A DNA stretch of 64,000 nt, from the NCBI RefSeq assembly GCF_014058705.1, contig NZ_CP059692.1, positions 687,001 through 751,000 of the forward strand, in the 5' to 3' direction. This document shows, piece after piece, positions 19,332 through 29,463 of the stretch. Source of the DNA: Aureimonas mangrovi. GTDB taxonomy: Bacteria > Pseudomonadota > Alphaproteobacteria > Rhizobiales > Rhizobiaceae. The notes under the pieces are model-generated. The model was not told the origin of the DNA and ran no database searches. It was given only the letters and a program-made list of their open reading frames with translations. How positions within the stretch are numbered: position 1 is the stretch's first letter; every line of letters starts with the position of its first letter. The translations under genes were made by a program, and so were the position numbers.

Positions 19332-20009
19332 ATGCGCATGCTTCTGGTGGAGGACAACGAGGATCTGGGCGATGCCGTGAACCGGCATCTGCGCAATGCC
19401 GGCCATTCCGTCGAATGGGTGCGGACAGGCGAACTCGCGCTCGAAAGCGCGGCGATGGAGCGCTTCGACGCCATCATCCTCGATCTGACGCTGCCCGGCC
19501 GGGACGGGCTGTCCGTCATCTCGCAGCTTCGGCGCGAGAAGTCGGCGATCCCAATCCTCGTCGTGACCGCGCGCTCGGAGATCGACGACAGGGTGAGCCT
19601 CCTCGACCAGGGCGCGGACGACTATCTCGTCAAGCCGTTCGATCTTCGCGAGATGGAGGCGCGGCTGCGCGCGCTTCTGCGCCGGCGCTCGGGCGAGACG
19701 ACGAGCGTGGTGAAGGCCGGCGCGCTGACGCTGGACGTCGCCGGTCATTCGGTGCGCGTGCGCGGCGAGCCGGTCGATCTCGGCCGGCGCGAGTTCCGGC
19801 TGCTGGAGATATTCCTCGCCCGCCGCGAAACGGTCGTGCCGAAGGAGCGGTTGATGGGCCAGCTCTTCTCCTATGACGAGGCGGTCTCCACCAACGCGCT
19901 GGAGCTCTACGTCTCGCGCCTGCGCCGCAAGCTAGAGGGTTCTGGCGTCGAGATCGTCACGGTGCGGGGCATCGGCTACGTCGCGCGGGTGCACGGCGAT
20001 GCGGCCTGA
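19332..20009 (+). CDS. OmpR-family response regulator (TctD type)
   Basis: A 225-residue cytoplasmic DNA-binding regulator. The receiver domain (1-115) shows EDNEDLG, phospho-acceptor Asp in IILDLTLPG (about residue 51) and Lys in LVKPF. The OmpR winged helix follows (about 125-220; RRKLEGSGVEIVTVRGIGYV). It overlaps the kinase by 11 bases and stands upstream of tctCBA. In this setting such pairs switch on tripartite tricarboxylate transport in response to substrate. Confidence 0.9.
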   Translation: MRMLLVEDNEDLGDAVNRHLRNAGHSVEWVRTGELALESAAMERFDAIILDLTLPGRDGLSVISQLRREKSAIPILVVTARSEIDDRVSLLDQGADDYLVKPFDLREMEARLRALLRRRSGETTSVVKAGALTLDVAGHSVRVRGEPVDLGRREFRLLEIFLARRETVVPKERLMGQLFSYDEAVSTNALELYVSRLRRKLEGSGVEIVTVRGIGYVARVHGDAA

Positions 20010-22455
20010 CGGCGTCTCGATCCGCCGCAGGGTCCTGACGCTGGCCACCGCGCTCCTGCTTATGGCCGCGCTCGTCCTCGTCATCTTCATCCGCGACTAT
20101 GCCGAACGCTCCTCCGACCGCGCCTTCGACAGGCTGCTGGCGGCCTCCGCCCTCACCATCGCCGGTGCCGTCCAGGTGCAGGGCGGCGACGTGACGGTGG
20201 AACTGCCGCTCGCCTCCTTCGACATGTTCACCGGCGGAGATCGCATCTTCTACGTCGTCGAGGCGCCGGACGGCGGCCTGGTGACGGGCTACGACGATCT
20301 TTCGGGAACGCTCGCGCCGGCGGACGACGACGACCCCGTCTTCGCCGATATCGATTATCGCGGCGAGGCGTTGCGCGTGGCGACCGTCGGCCGCCTCGTG
20401 GCCGCCGACGAGGGTGCGGGATGGGTGACGATCCGCGTGGCCGAGACGCAGAACGAGCGCTATGCGCTGTCGGCCGAGATCATGGAGAACGCGCTGGTGC
20501 CGGTCGCGCTTCTCACGGTCCTGTCTCTCGTCATCGTCTGGTTCGGCGTCGGACGCGCCTTCCGTCCGCTGAATGCGCTGGAGCGTCATCTGCGCGCCCG
20601 CGAGCCGGACAATCTCGCGCCCGTCGATATCGCAGTGCCGATCGAGGTCCGCCAGCTCGTCGCCGCGCTGAACGGCTTCATGGCCCGGCTCCTGTCCTCG
20701 CGCGCGCGGCTCGAAGCGCTGGTGGCCGAGGCTGCGCACGAGGTCCGCACCCCGCTCGCCTCGCTCCGCGCGCAGGCGGAAGTGGCGCGCGGGGAGCGCG
20801 ACCCGGATGCGCTGCGTCGTCAGGTGGAACGCATCCACCAAGGGGCGGTGCAGGCCAGCCAGCTCGTCAGCCAGCTCCTGATGGACGCGACCATCTCCCA
20901 CCGCCTTGAAACGCGGGAGCGTGCCGAGACGCGGCTGGGCGCGCTGATGCGGGAGGTCACGGGCCGGCTCGACCCCGATTTCGGCGACCGCGTGGACACC
21001 TGTATCACCGAAGAGGCGGCCGGTCTGGTGCTGGCGGGCGATCGCGTGGGCCTGCGGGAGATGCTGCGCAACCTCGTCGACAACGCCCTCCTTTATTCGC
21101 AGGGGCCCGTTCTGATCGAGGTCAAGAAAGACGGCGAAGGGCGCGTCGCCATCGCTGTGATGGATCGCGGGCCGGGCATCGCCGACGACGAGAAGCCGCT
21201 CGTCGTGCAGCGCTTCAAGCGCGGGGCGAGCGGCGCGGGCAAGAGCGGCTCCGGCCTCGGCCTGTCGATCGTCGCGCGCGTCGCGGAAGGGCAGGGCGGG
21301 CGGCTGGATCTGGAAGACCGGCCGGGCGGCGGCCTCGTTGCCCGCGTCGTCCTGCCCGTCGGCGGTGCCGTGAAAGCTCCACGCCCGCTCATCGGGCTGA
21401 CGCTGGCGCTCCTCTGTCTCGCCTCCCTCGCGTTCGGGATGCCGGCACAGGCGGCATCGACCTTCTACCCGGCCCGCGGCGGCGCGGAGAGCGAACGCCT
21501 GAACATCGCCGGCACCACGGACACACCGCTCTTCACGCTGCTCGTCGAGGCGTTTCAGGAAAGCCGGCCGGGGCTTGCGGTGGATTATTTCGAGATCGAG
21601 ACGCTGCCGCTTTACGAGAACTTTCTCGCCGGCACCCTGCCGCTGATGCCCGATATCCTGATGAGTTCGGCGTCGGACCTGCAGGTGAAGCTCGCCAATG
21701 ACGGCCATGCCATCACGCATCATCCGCCGGAACAGGAGGCCCTCCCCGAATGGGCGCAGTGGCGCTCGGAGGTGTTCGGCTTCTCCTTCGAGCCGGCCGT
21801 CTTCGTCTACAACCGCGACGAAATCTCCGAGGATGAGGTGCCGCGCACGCATCTCGCCTTCGCCGAACTGCTAGAAGCGAACCCGGCGCGCTTCATCGGG
21901 CGTGTGGCGACCTATGACATCGAAACGAGCGGCGTCGGCTACCTCCTCGCCGCGCAGGACCAGACGATCTCCTCCTCCTTCTGGCGTCTCGCCAGCGCCT
22001 TCGGCCGGGCGCGTGTGCGCCTGTCGGGATCGAGTCCGGACATCCTGTCCCGCATCGAGAGCGGCAACTTGATCCTGGCCTACAACGTCCTCGGCTCCTA
22101 CGCGCTCGCCCGTCAGGCGGCGGGGGCCGACATCGGCATCGTGGTGCCGGACGACTACGTCCTCGTCCTGACACGCTCCATGCTGATCCCGAAGGGCGCG
22201 GGTCGTCCCGACCTCGCAGGCGCCTTCCTCGACTTCACGGTCTCCCCGCAGGGGCAGGCGATCCTCGCGGGCCAGGCGGCGCTCGGCGCGGTGGTGCCTG
22301 GCTCGGTCGGCACGTTCACCGCCGAGGCGATCACGGCGCGCGGGCGCGGTGCGGTGCAGCCGATCGCGCTCGAGCCTTCGCTCCTCGTCGCGCTCGATCG
22401 CCTCCGACGCGCCCGCTTCCTCGACACCTGGCGCGGCATCGTTCAGCCGCGCTGA
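19999..22455 (+). CDS. TctE-type histidine kinase fused to an extracellular solute-binding domain
   Basis: An 818-residue protein made of two units in one unbroken frame. Residues 1-455 form a sensor kinase: two membrane segments (about 13-31 and 160-183) bracket a small periplasmic domain, then HAMP, HisKA with His247 (EAAHEVRTPLASL) and the ATPase with N-, G1- and G2-boxes (NLVDNALL, DRGPGI, GSGLGLSIV). Residues about 462-485 form a signal-like segment ending MPAQA, and about 486-818 are an iron(III)-type ABC binding protein. A GTG at 21370 could act as an internal start for a separate exported binding protein. No stop separates the two units. Related species often have two genes here. Confidence 0.82.
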   Translation: MRPDGVSIRRRVLTLATALLLMAALVLVIFIRDYAERSSDRAFDRLLAASALTIAGAVQVQGGDVTVELPLASFDMFTGGDRIFYVVEAPDGGLVTGYDDLSGTLAPADDDDPVFADIDYRGEALRVATVGRLVAADEGAGWVTIRVAETQNERYALSAEIMENALVPVALLTVLSLVIVWFGVGRAFRPLNALERHLRAREPDNLAPVDIAVPIEVRQLVAALNGFMARLLSSRARLEALVAEAAHEVRTPLASLRAQAEVARGERDPDALRRQVERIHQGAVQASQLVSQLLMDATISHRLETRERAETRLGALMREVTGRLDPDFGDRVDTCITEEAAGLVLAGDRVGLREMLRNLVDNALLYSQGPVLIEVKKDGEGRVAIAVMDRGPGIADDEKPLVVQRFKRGASGAGKSGSGLGLSIVARVAEGQGGRLDLEDRPGGGLVARVVLPVGGAVKAPRPLIGLTLALLCLASLAFGMPAQAASTFYPARGGAESERLNIAGTTDTPLFTLLVEAFQESRPGLAVDYFEIETLPLYENFLAGTLPLMPDILMSSASDLQVKLANDGHAITHHPPEQEALPEWAQWRSEVFGFSFEPAVFVYNRDEISEDEVPRTHLAFAELLEANPARFIGRVATYDIETSGVGYLLAAQDQTISSSFWRLASAFGRARVRLSGSSPDILSRIESGNLILAYNVLGSYALARQAAGADIGIVVPDDYVLVLTRSMLIPKGAGRPDLAGAFLDFTVSPQGQAILAGQAALGAVVPGSVGTFTAEAITARGRGAVQPIALEPSLLVALDRLRRARFLDTWRGIVQPR

Positions 22456-22683
22456 GCTCGTCCATGCGAAGATGACAGGTTTTCGACAGGTCGGGCGGGA
22501 TAGGAATCGAGCATCGGCCGATCCGTGGGAGAGATGGAGCGGACGCCGAGCGGGAGAGAGAGCGGGGGCTGGGCCCTCGCGCCGTCGTGCGGCCTTTCCT
22601 CGGCCCTGTTGCATCTTCTCTCCCGAGCGCGGTCGCGATCGAACGCCACACATGAAGCGGACACCGCTTCCGGGAGGATTTTC

Positions 22684-23640
22684 ATGACCAGAATGCTGCT
22701 CGCCGCCATAATCGCGGCCGGCCTCGCGTCCACGAGCGCCCTCGCGCAGACCGCAAGCTACGAGATCATGGCGCCGGCCTCGCCGGGCGGCGGCTGGGAC
22801 CAGACGGCCCGCGCAATGCAGACCGTGATGCAGGACGCCGGAGTCGCGGGCGACGTGCAGGTCGTCAACGTGCCGGGCGCCGGCGGCACGATCGGCCTCG
22901 CCCAGTTCGTGCAGGGCAAGGCGGGTGATCCGTCGGCCCTCATCGTCGGCGGCTACGTCATGGTCGGCGCGATCCTTACCAACAATTCGCCGGTGTCCCT
23001 AGAAGACGTCACGCCCATCGCGCGCCTGACCGGCGAGGCCGAGGCTATCGTCGTGCCCGCTGCATCGCCCTACCAGACCATCGACGACCTCGCCGCCGCC
23101 ATGCGCGAGAACCCGGGCGCGGTCGCGATCGCCGGCGGCTCGGCCGGCGGTGCCGACCACATCGCCGCCGGCCTCTTCGCCGAGGCGGTGGGCGCCGACC
23201 CGACGCAGATCAACTACATCGCCTTCTCCGGCGGCGGCGAGGCTCTCGCCGCGATCCTCGGCAACCAGGTCGCCGCCGGCATCTCCGGCTATGGCGAGTT
23301 CGAGAGCCAGATCGAGGCCGGCACGATGCGCCTTCTCGCCGTCACGACGGACGAGCGCATCGAGGGCGTCGATGCGCCGACCCTGCAGGAAGCGGGCTAC
23401 GACGTGAGCCTGGAGAACTGGCGCATGGTCGCCGCCGCGCCCGGCATCACCGACGAGCAGGCTGCGCAGATCACTGCCGACATCGAGGCTATGGTGCAGT
23501 CGGACGAGTGGCAGGAGACGCTCGAGCGTAACAACTGGGTCGACACGTTCCTGGCCGGTGACGAGTTCCGCGCCGAACTTCAGCAGAACATCGAGGACAC
23601 GCGCGAGATCCTGACGACGATCGGACTGGTCTCGCAGTGA
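22684..23640 (+). CDS. tctC: TctC, periplasmic tricarboxylate-binding protein
   Basis: A 318-residue binding protein of the tripartite tricarboxylate transporter (Bug family), which presents a carboxylate to the TctAB membrane pair. The signal peptide covers residues 1-22 (ending ALAQ). Family marks are [13 protein letters not shown] near the N-terminus and [12 protein letters not shown]. The ATG at 22684 follows GGGAGGA. A frame extending 159 bases upstream is rejected because it has no signal peptide at its start. The gene overlaps tctB by 4 bases and lies 228 bases after the sensor kinase, probably with its own promoter. Confidence 0.92.
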   Translation: MTRMLLAAIIAAGLASTSALAQTASYEIMAPASPGGGWDQTARAMQTVMQDAGVAGDVQVVNVPGAGGTIGLAQFVQGKAGDPSALIVGGYVMVGAILTNNSPVSLEDVTPIARLTGEAEAIVVPAASPYQTIDDLAAAMRENPGAVAIAGGSAGGADHIAAGLFAEAVGADPTQINYIAFSGGGEALAAILGNQVAAGISGYGEFESQIEAGTMRLLAVTTDERIEGVDAPTLQEAGYDVSLENWRMVAAAPGITDEQAAQITADIEAMVQSDEWQETLERNNWVDTFLAGDEFRAELQQNIEDTREILTTIGLVSQ

Positions 23641-24125
23641 GTGACCTGACGCCCCAAAGCGCCGGCAGGCGCCGCCCCGACAGGGCGGCGCTTGTCATCG
23701 GCGTCGCGCTCCTTGCCCTCGGCTGCCTCGTCGGCTGGGACGCCCATCGCCTGACCGGCGGCTCCTACGCGCGGATCGGGCCGACGGCCTTTCCCTATGC
23801 CATCGCCGTCGGTCTCCTGGCGCTCGGCGTCTGGACTATTGTCGAGGCGATGCGCGGCAAGTTTCCGGAGCGCGAGAAGGACGAGATCGCGCCGATCATC
23901 TGGATCATCGGCGGTCTGGCCGCCCAGCTTCTGCTGCTCAATGTCGCTGGCTTCTCCATCGGCACCGGCCTTCTGTTCGCGGCCACCGCGCGCGCTTTCG
24001 GCTATCGCGCTTTGTGGAAGTCGATCCCGATCGGCATCGTTCTCTCGCTCGCCATCTGGCTCGTCTTCTCGCAGCTCCTGCGACTGCGCCTTCCCGCCGG
24101 TCCGCTCGAGCGCCTGTTCCTTTAA
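23637..24125 (+). CDS. tctB: TctB, small membrane subunit
   Basis: A 162-residue inner-membrane protein with about four hydrophobic segments, as is normal for TctB. Family features include the GPTAFPYAIAVGLLALG region and a C-terminal LRLRLPAG turn. It starts with GTG overlapping the tctC stop (GTGA) and precedes tctA by 15 bases. The protein pairs with TctA in a proton- or sodium-driven carboxylate importer. Confidence 0.9.
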   Translation: MSDLTPQSAGRRRPDRAALVIGVALLALGCLVGWDAHRLTGGSYARIGPTAFPYAIAVGLLALGVWTIVEAMRGKFPEREKDEIAPIIWIIGGLAAQLLLLNVAGFSIGTGLLFAATARAFGYRALWKSIPIGIVLSLAIWLVFSQLLRLRLPAGPLERLFL

Positions 24126-24140
24126 GCGGGGGTCGCACGC

Positions 24141-25658
24141 GTGGACACACTCGCACTTCTCGGCCAGGGCCTCCTGACGGCCTCGCAGCCCATCTACCTC
24201 TTCTACGCCCTGCTCGGCGTCACGCTCGGCACGGCCGTCGGCGTCCTGCCGGGCATCGGCCCCGCGCTGACGGTCGCGCTGCTCCTGCCGGTCACCTACC
24301 AGCTCGACGCCACCGGCTCGCTCATCATGTTCGCTGGCATCTACTACGGCGGCATGTACGGCGGGTCGACGACCTCGATCCTCCTCAATACGCCCGGCGA
24401 GAGCGCCTCGATCATCACCGCGCTCGAGGGCAACGCCATGGCGCGCAAGGGCCGCGGCGGGCCGGCGCTCGCCACGGCCGCGATCGGCTCCTTCATCGCC
24501 GGCCTCATCGCGACGCTCGCGCTGGCGTTCCTCGCCCCGCTCATCGTCTCCTTCGCGCTGTCCTTCGGGCCGGCCGAATATTTCGCGCTGATGGTGCTCG
24601 CCTTCGTGACCGTCTCGGCGGCTTTCGGCGATTCGGCGCTGCGGGGCCTGACCGCCCTCGCGCTCGGCCTGACGCTCGGGCTCATCGGCATCGACCTTCA
24701 GACAGGTCAGGCACGCCTCGCCTTCGGCGTACCGAACCTTCTCGACGGCATCGAGGTGACGACGCTCGCGGTCGCACTCTTCGCCATCGGCGAGGCGCTC
24801 GTCGTCGCGGGTGCCGGCACCCGCGTTCCGGCCACGATCGAGGCCGTGAGGGGCTCCGTCTGGATGACGAGGGAAGACTGGAAGCGTTCGTGGAAGCCAT
24901 GGCTTCGCGGCACGGCGATCGGCTTCCCGATCGGGGCGATGCCCGCGGGCGGCGCCGAGATCGGCACGTTCCTGTCCTACACCACCGAGAAGAGCCTGAC
25001 GAAGCACCCCGAGGAGTTCGGCAAGGGCGCGATCGAGGGCGTCGCCGGGCCGGAGGCTGCCAACAACGCCTCGGCCGCCGGCACGCTCGTGCCGCTCCTG
25101 ACGCTCGGCCTGCCGACGTCGGCCACGGCCGCGATCATGCTGGCGGCGTTCCAGCAGTTCGGCCTCCAGCCGGGGCCGCTGCTCTTCGTCACCTCGCCGC
25201 AGCTCGTCTGGGGCCTCGTCGCCTCGCTCCTGATCGCCAATCTGATGCTGGTGATCCTGAACCTGCCGCTCATCGGGCTCTGGGTGAAGCTCCTGACGAT
25301 CCCGCGCCACTGGCTCTATGCGGGCATCCTGGTCTTCGCCACGCTCGGCTGCATCGGGGCGAACCCGTCCTCGGTCGAGCTCGGCATGCTGCTCGCCTTC
25401 GGCATCCTCGGCTACTTCCTGCGCCGCTTCGGCTATCCGATCGCGCCGGTGGTGGTGGGCCTGATCCTCGGGCCGATGGCCGAGCAGCAGCTTCGCCGCG
25501 CGCTCGCGATCAGCCAGGGCGACCCGGCCGTGCTCGTCACCTCGCCCTTGGCGCTGACGCTCTTCGGCCTCGCCATCCTGGCGCTGGTCGTGCCGATGAT
25601 CCTGCGTGCGCGCGGTCGCGGCAAGGTGCTGGCCCAACTCGCAGCCGACGAGGACTGA
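24141..25658 (+). CDS. tctA: TctA, large membrane subunit
   Basis: A 505-residue polytopic permease of the tripartite tricarboxylate transporter. Clear signatures are [20 protein letters not shown] near residue 25, [20 protein letters not shown] near 70, and [20 protein letters not shown] in the middle. It starts with GTG at 24141. It is the last gene of the unit and is followed by a terminator at 25684-25711. Confidence 0.94.
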   Translation: MDTLALLGQGLLTASQPIYLFYALLGVTLGTAVGVLPGIGPALTVALLLPVTYQLDATGSLIMFAGIYYGGMYGGSTTSILLNTPGESASIITALEGNAMARKGRGGPALATAAIGSFIAGLIATLALAFLAPLIVSFALSFGPAEYFALMVLAFVTVSAAFGDSALRGLTALALGLTLGLIGIDLQTGQARLAFGVPNLLDGIEVTTLAVALFAIGEALVVAGAGTRVPATIEAVRGSVWMTREDWKRSWKPWLRGTAIGFPIGAMPAGGAEIGTFLSYTTEKSLTKHPEEFGKGAIEGVAGPEAANNASAAGTLVPLLTLGLPTSATAAIMLAAFQQFGLQPGPLLFVTSPQLVWGLVASLLIANLMLVILNLPLIGLWVKLLTIPRHWLYAGILVFATLGCIGANPSSVELGMLLAFGILGYFLRRFGYPIAPVVVGLILGPMAEQQLRRALAISQGDPAVLVTSPLALTLFGLAILALVVPMILRARGRGKVLAQLAADED

Positions 25659-25683
25659 TCGCGGCGGATTGGCGATCGCGACG

Positions 25684-25711
25684 GGCCCGGACGGAGACGC
25701 CCGGGCCTTTT
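25684..25711 (+). terminator. Rho-independent terminator of tctCBA
   Basis: Stem GGCCCGG (25684-25690) pairs with CCGGGCC (25701-25707), with a 10-base loop, followed by TTTT. It lies 26 bases after tctA. Confidence 0.8.
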
Positions 25712-25799
25712 GCGTTCGGGCGGCGCATTCGCCGCAGTCTTCGCGCTTGCCGCTTGTTCCGCCGCCCATAGTTGCGCGCACTCGCGAGACAGGCACGGG

Positions 25800-27206
25800 A
25801 TGACCATGACGATCGAGGCGCAGCGCATCCGGCTTCTGAACGACGCCGAGCCGAACGAAAAAGGGCGCTACGTCCTGTATCTGATGCAGCAGGCGAACCG
25901 CGCCCGCTTCAATCCCGCGCTGGAGCTGGCGGTGGAAGAGGGCAACCGCCTCGGCCTGCCGGTCGTCGCCTGCTTCGGCCTCCTCGACGGCTCGAACGGC
26001 TTTCCCGAAGCGAAGGCGCGGCACTACGCCTTCCTCCTGCAGGGCCTGTCGGATGCCGCGACGGGGCTGGAGAAGCGCGGCATCGGCTTCGTCATGCGCA
26101 AGTGCTCGCCGGCGGAGATCGCCATCGATCTGGCGCAGGACGCCGCGATCCTCGTCCTCGACCGTGGCTATCTCTCGATCCAGAAGCGCTGGTACGGCGA
26201 GATCTCGAAGGGCGTGAAGACCCGCATCGTGCAGGTGGAAGGCGACGTGGTGGTGCCGCTCGATGTGGCTTCGGACAAGCACGAATACGCCGCGCGAACG
26301 CTCCGCCCGAAAATCCGCAGGCATCTCGACGAGTTCCTGAACGGGCTCGGCGAGCGCGAGGTGAAGCATCCGGCGAGAGCGCTGAAGCTGAAGAGCGAGA
26401 TCGACATCTCGGATCCTGACAAGGTGCTTGACGGCATGACGCTCGACCGTTCGGTGCCGCCGGTCTCGCGCTTCACAGGCGGGGAGAGCGAGGCGCGACG
26501 CCGTCTCAAGCGCTACCTCGCCGGCCCTTTCGCGCACTACGGAGAGGAACGCGGCAAGCCGGAGGCGGGCGCGGCCTCGCATATGAGCCCGTATCTGCAT
26601 TTCGGTCAGATCTCGCCCGTCGAGATCGCGCTCGCCGTACGCCGGGCCGGGGAGGCCTCGGCCGAGGACAAGGACGCCTATATCGAGGAGCTCGTCGTGC
26701 GCCGCGAGCTCGCGATGAACCATGTCCACCACACCGAGCATTACGATCGGTTCGCCAGCGCCGTTCCGGACTGGGCGCAGAAGACGCTCGCCGAGCACAA
26801 GGCAGACAAGCGCGAGCATCGATATTCCGAGAAGCAGCTCGCGGATGGCGATACGCACGACCACTACTGGAACGTGGCGATGGCCGAGATGCGAGAGACG
26901 GGCTACATGCACAACCATCTGCGCATGTACTGGGCCAAGAAGATCCTGGAATGGTCGCCCAGCGCCGAGGAGGGCTTCAAGCGGACGCTCGCCCTCAACA
27001 ACCGCTACTTCCTCGACGGTCGCGACGCCAATTCGTTCACCAACGTCGCCTGGGTCTACGGCTTGCATGACCGGCCCTGGCAGCGCAGGCCGATCTTCGG
27101 CACAGTGCGCTACCAGAGCGAGAATTCGCTGCGCAAGATCGACGCCGAGGCCTATGAGCGCGACGTCGACAAGCTCGTGAAGGCGGAAAGGCGCAGGAAG
27201 GGCTGA
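25800..27206 (+). CDS. Class II CPD photolyase
   Basis: A light-driven flavoenzyme of 468 residues that splits cyclobutane pyrimidine dimers in DNA. An N-terminal Rossmann-like antenna domain (about 15-150) precedes the helical FAD domain. The block MHNHLRMYWAKKILEWS and the WVYGLHDRPW region identify class II (eukaryote/archaea-like) rather than the class I or PhrB-type enzymes more usual in proteobacteria. The start is ATG at 25800 (ATG at 25806 is equally possible). It has no obvious operon partner. Confidence 0.88.
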   Translation: MTMTIEAQRIRLLNDAEPNEKGRYVLYLMQQANRARFNPALELAVEEGNRLGLPVVACFGLLDGSNGFPEAKARHYAFLLQGLSDAATGLEKRGIGFVMRKCSPAEIAIDLAQDAAILVLDRGYLSIQKRWYGEISKGVKTRIVQVEGDVVVPLDVASDKHEYAARTLRPKIRRHLDEFLNGLGEREVKHPARALKLKSEIDISDPDKVLDGMTLDRSVPPVSRFTGGESEARRRLKRYLAGPFAHYGEERGKPEAGAASHMSPYLHFGQISPVEIALAVRRAGEASAEDKDAYIEELVVRRELAMNHVHHTEHYDRFASAVPDWAQKTLAEHKADKREHRYSEKQLADGDTHDHYWNVAMAEMRETGYMHNHLRMYWAKKILEWSPSAEEGFKRTLALNNRYFLDGRDANSFTNVAWVYGLHDRPWQRRPIFGTVRYQSENSLRKIDAEAYERDVDKLVKAERRRKG

Positions 27207-27213
27207 GCAGCGA

Positions 27214-27978
27214 TCAGCGCGCGGCGGTGGGGATGGCTCCCCGCGGCACCGGCGCATCCCCGTCGTTCGTCTTGCGCGTCACGCTCGGCAACGCAAGGCG
27301 TGAGCTCGCCGGCTGCGGCCGTTGGGCGGCCTGCCTCCTTTCGGCGGTCGGAGCGGCTGCTGCAGCGGGGGCCGCCGAGGCGATCGCCTCCGCCTCTATC
27401 CAGCCGGTGAAGATTCCGGCTTCCACGCGCCGCCAGTTTCCCTTGCGTTCGCTGATGCGCAGCGGCACGCCGGCCTCCAGCGTCACCCAGACAGGTGCGT
27501 CCGCTTCCGGGGCCCGGCGCATCGGGGCGCGCCGCGCGGTGGTCGGGGCCCCGGTCCGATTCGTGGCCGCCTGTCGTGCCGGCCGTTGCTCGGGCCGCAC
27601 CGGCGTCATCGCGGCGGTGCGTACGGGAGCCTCGCGCGTCGCGGTCGACGCCGGAGCAACGGGTGCCGGCGGCCGCGGCGCGGCGCGGCTCGCCTCCGTC
27701 TGGCGCGGAGCGGAGGGTGCCGGCCGCTCGGCGGCCGCCCGCTGTGGCTCGGGCTGGCGCGCGGCCTGCCGCGCCGGCTCGGGCGCGCTCCAGGGCAGTG
27801 CCGCCGTCAGCATCGGCGCATGCCTGTCCACGAAGTCGCGGTTGGCGTCGTAGGCGATCCAGCCGACCGCCGCCGCCCCGAGCACCCACCAGACGAAGGA
27901 AACCGGCTGGCGGGTCGCCTTGCGACGCGCAGGGGCTTTGCGGGCGGGCGCGTTGCGGCGCGGCTTTCGCTGGCTCAT
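27214..27978 (-). CDS. Membrane-anchored SH3-domain protein with Ala/Pro/Arg-rich linker
   Basis: A 254-residue protein with a very basic N-terminus (12 Arg/Lys in the first 22 residues), one membrane segment (about 26-44) and a long low-complexity linker rich in Ala, Pro and Arg (about 65-160). A bacterial SH3 domain follows (about 163-203; APVWVTLEAGVPLRISERKG then GWIEAEAI). The tail is disordered. Such proteins are thought to bind peptidoglycan or peptides in the periplasm. No partner is visible. The linker makes long antisense frames that are not real genes. Confidence 0.72.
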   Translation of the reverse strand: MSQRKPRRNAPARKAPARRKATRQPVSFVWWVLGAAAVGWIAYDANRDFVDRHAPMLTAALPWSAPEPARQAARQPEPQRAAAERPAPSAPRQTEASRAAPRPPAPVAPASTATREAPVRTAAMTPVRPEQRPARQAATNRTGAPTTARRAPMRRAPEADAPVWVTLEAGVPLRISERKGNWRRVEAGIFTGWIEAEAIASAAPAAAAAPTAERRQAAQRPQPASSRLALPSVTRKTNDGDAPVPRGAIPTAAR

Positions 27979-28056
27979 CAGGGTCCGACCTTCCGTGTCG
28001 CGGGCGCGTTCCTCGCCCCACGTCTAGCGGCAGAAGGTGGACATCCGCTGAACGCG

Positions 28057-28701
28057 TCAGCGCGAGCGCGTCGGCATCTTCAGGATGTGCGGGTAGAGCT
28101 CGCGACGGAACACGACTTCCAGCCGCTTCAGTTCGCCGATGACGTCGTCATGGTCGTCGACGCGAATGTCCCAGAGCGGATACTCCTCGCCGTCCACGAT
28201 GTAGACCGTCGCGGACCGCTCCCCGTGCCGGTCTCCACCGGCCGCGACCCCGGCCGCGATCGCGGCGATCATGCGGTGGACGAGTTCGGCCTCGCGGTTC
28301 TCCTCGAAGGCACCTGCCATCGCCTCCAGCACCTGCCGCCCCGCCAGCCGGTTGCCCTGCACGGTGAAGCTCGGTCCCTGCACGGAGCCGGCGTAAGGCA
28401 GGCAGTTTTCCCCGGTGAAGGCTGCCGAGCGGCCCTCCTTGTCCACCGCCGCGATCTGGCGCTCCTGCCTCTGGTCATCGTCTTCGAGAACCGTGTCGAC
28501 CGCGCCCTGCGCCGAGACGCTGAGCGAGAGGAGCTGGCAGCCGTAGATGCCGAGATAGGGGTTGATCAGCGCCTGCGTGGCGAAGGCGCCGTAGCGTGGA
28601 AAGGCGTGGGTGAGAAGCTTGCCGACGGCGGGCATCTCGGTTGCGGCGGCAACGCCGAACTGGCGTGTCCGCGCACAGCGCGCGACGATGGATAGGGTCA
28701 T
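28057..28701 (-). CDS. DUF1028 family protein (Ntn-hydrolase-like)
   Basis: A 214-residue protein of the DUF1028 family, whose members have an Ntn-hydrolase-like fold and unknown substrate. The family start [20 protein letters not shown], the GENCLPYAG motif and the [10 protein letters not shown]-terminal block are present. The ATG at 28701 has AGGAA upstream. A longer frame running into the aroQ promoter is rejected. It is divergent from aroQ (190 bases between starts). Confidence 0.8.
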   Translation of the reverse strand: MTLSIVARCARTRQFGVAAATEMPAVGKLLTHAFPRYGAFATQALINPYLGIYGCQLLSLSVSAQGAVDTVLEDDDQRQERQIAAVDKEGRSAAFTGENCLPYAGSVQGPSFTVQGNRLAGRQVLEAMAGAFEENREAELVHRMIAAIAAGVAAGGDRHGERSATVYIVDGEEYPLWDIRVDDHDDVIGELKRLEVVFRRELYPHILKMPTRSR

Positions 28702-28891
28702 CGGGTTCCTTTCGACGGCCGGCGTTGGCGATCGGGGATGGGCGGCCGAAGATAGGCGGACCGCACCGCTCGGCAACGCGCTCTTGTGTCCGCCTCGCCT
28801 CGACCGCGACGCCTCATGCGCAATATCCTGCGGCACGACGCCGTTCGATTCGCCGCCGTCTTCCGGCGGCTCAAGCCAAGGATCACCGCAC

Positions 28892-29341
28892 GTGCCCGCA
28901 AGCCGCATCGTCTACGTCCTGAACGGGCCGAACCTCAATCTCCTCGGCCAGCGCCAGCCGCAGATCTACGGTCACGAGACGCTGGCCGACGTCGAGGCGT
29001 CGTGCCGCAGGGTCGGCGTGGAACTGTCCCTGGAGATCGCCTTCCACCAGTCGAACGCCGAACACGAGATCATCGGCTGGATCCACGAGGCACGCACCCG
29101 CGCCGGCGGCATCGTCATCAACCCTGCGGCCTACAGCCACACATCGGTGGCGATCCTCGACGCATTGTCGGCCTGCGAGTTCCCGGTGATGGAGGTCCAC
29201 ATCTCCAACATCCACCGGCGCGAGGCCTTCCGCCACCACTCCTACGTCTCGGCGGTCGCAGCCGGGGTCATCGCCGGCTTCGGCACCGAGGGATACGGAT
29301 ACGCCCTGCGCAGGCTCGCGATGCTGATCGACGCGGCCTGA
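28892..29341 (+). CDS. aroQ: Type II 3-dehydroquinate dehydratase
   Basis: A 149-residue cytoplasmic enzyme converting 3-dehydroquinate to 3-dehydroshikimate in the shikimate or quinate pathway. The type II signature [16 protein letters not shown], with the catalytic Tyr in the flexible lid, is at residues about 11-26. [12 protein letters not shown] and [11 protein letters not shown] are also present. The start is GTG at 28892 with AAGGA at 28878-28882. The open frame upstream is not needed for any conserved residue. Confidence 0.92.
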   Translation: MPASRIVYVLNGPNLNLLGQRQPQIYGHETLADVEASCRRVGVELSLEIAFHQSNAEHEIIGWIHEARTRAGGIVINPAAYSHTSVAILDALSACEFPVMEVHISNIHRREAFRHHSYVSAVAAGVIAGFGTEGYGYALRRLAMLIDAA

Positions 29342-29463
29342 CGGCTCGAAAGCCTCCGCGTCAAGGGTTCTCCACAACCCCACTGGACAAGTCCGTGTGA
29401 ATGGCGCTCCATGAGCGTGGGGGAGGATGCCGGGAGGCGTCTTCCGTGGAGGAACTTTTGACA

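Noticed and set aside
25710-25799. A lipoprotein-like N-terminus (ALAAC box) in frame with the photolyase
   Set aside because: The photolyase is a cytoplasmic DNA repair enzyme whose family domain begins after 25800. The upstream stretch follows the tctA terminator at once and has no good start.
23580-27257. A minus-strand open frame of about 1,200 codons opposite tctC, tctB, tctA and the photolyase
   Set aside because: It is very rich in Arg, Glu and Asp and has no domain. The plus-strand genes have intact motifs. Long antisense frames are usual where codon third positions are G+C-rich.
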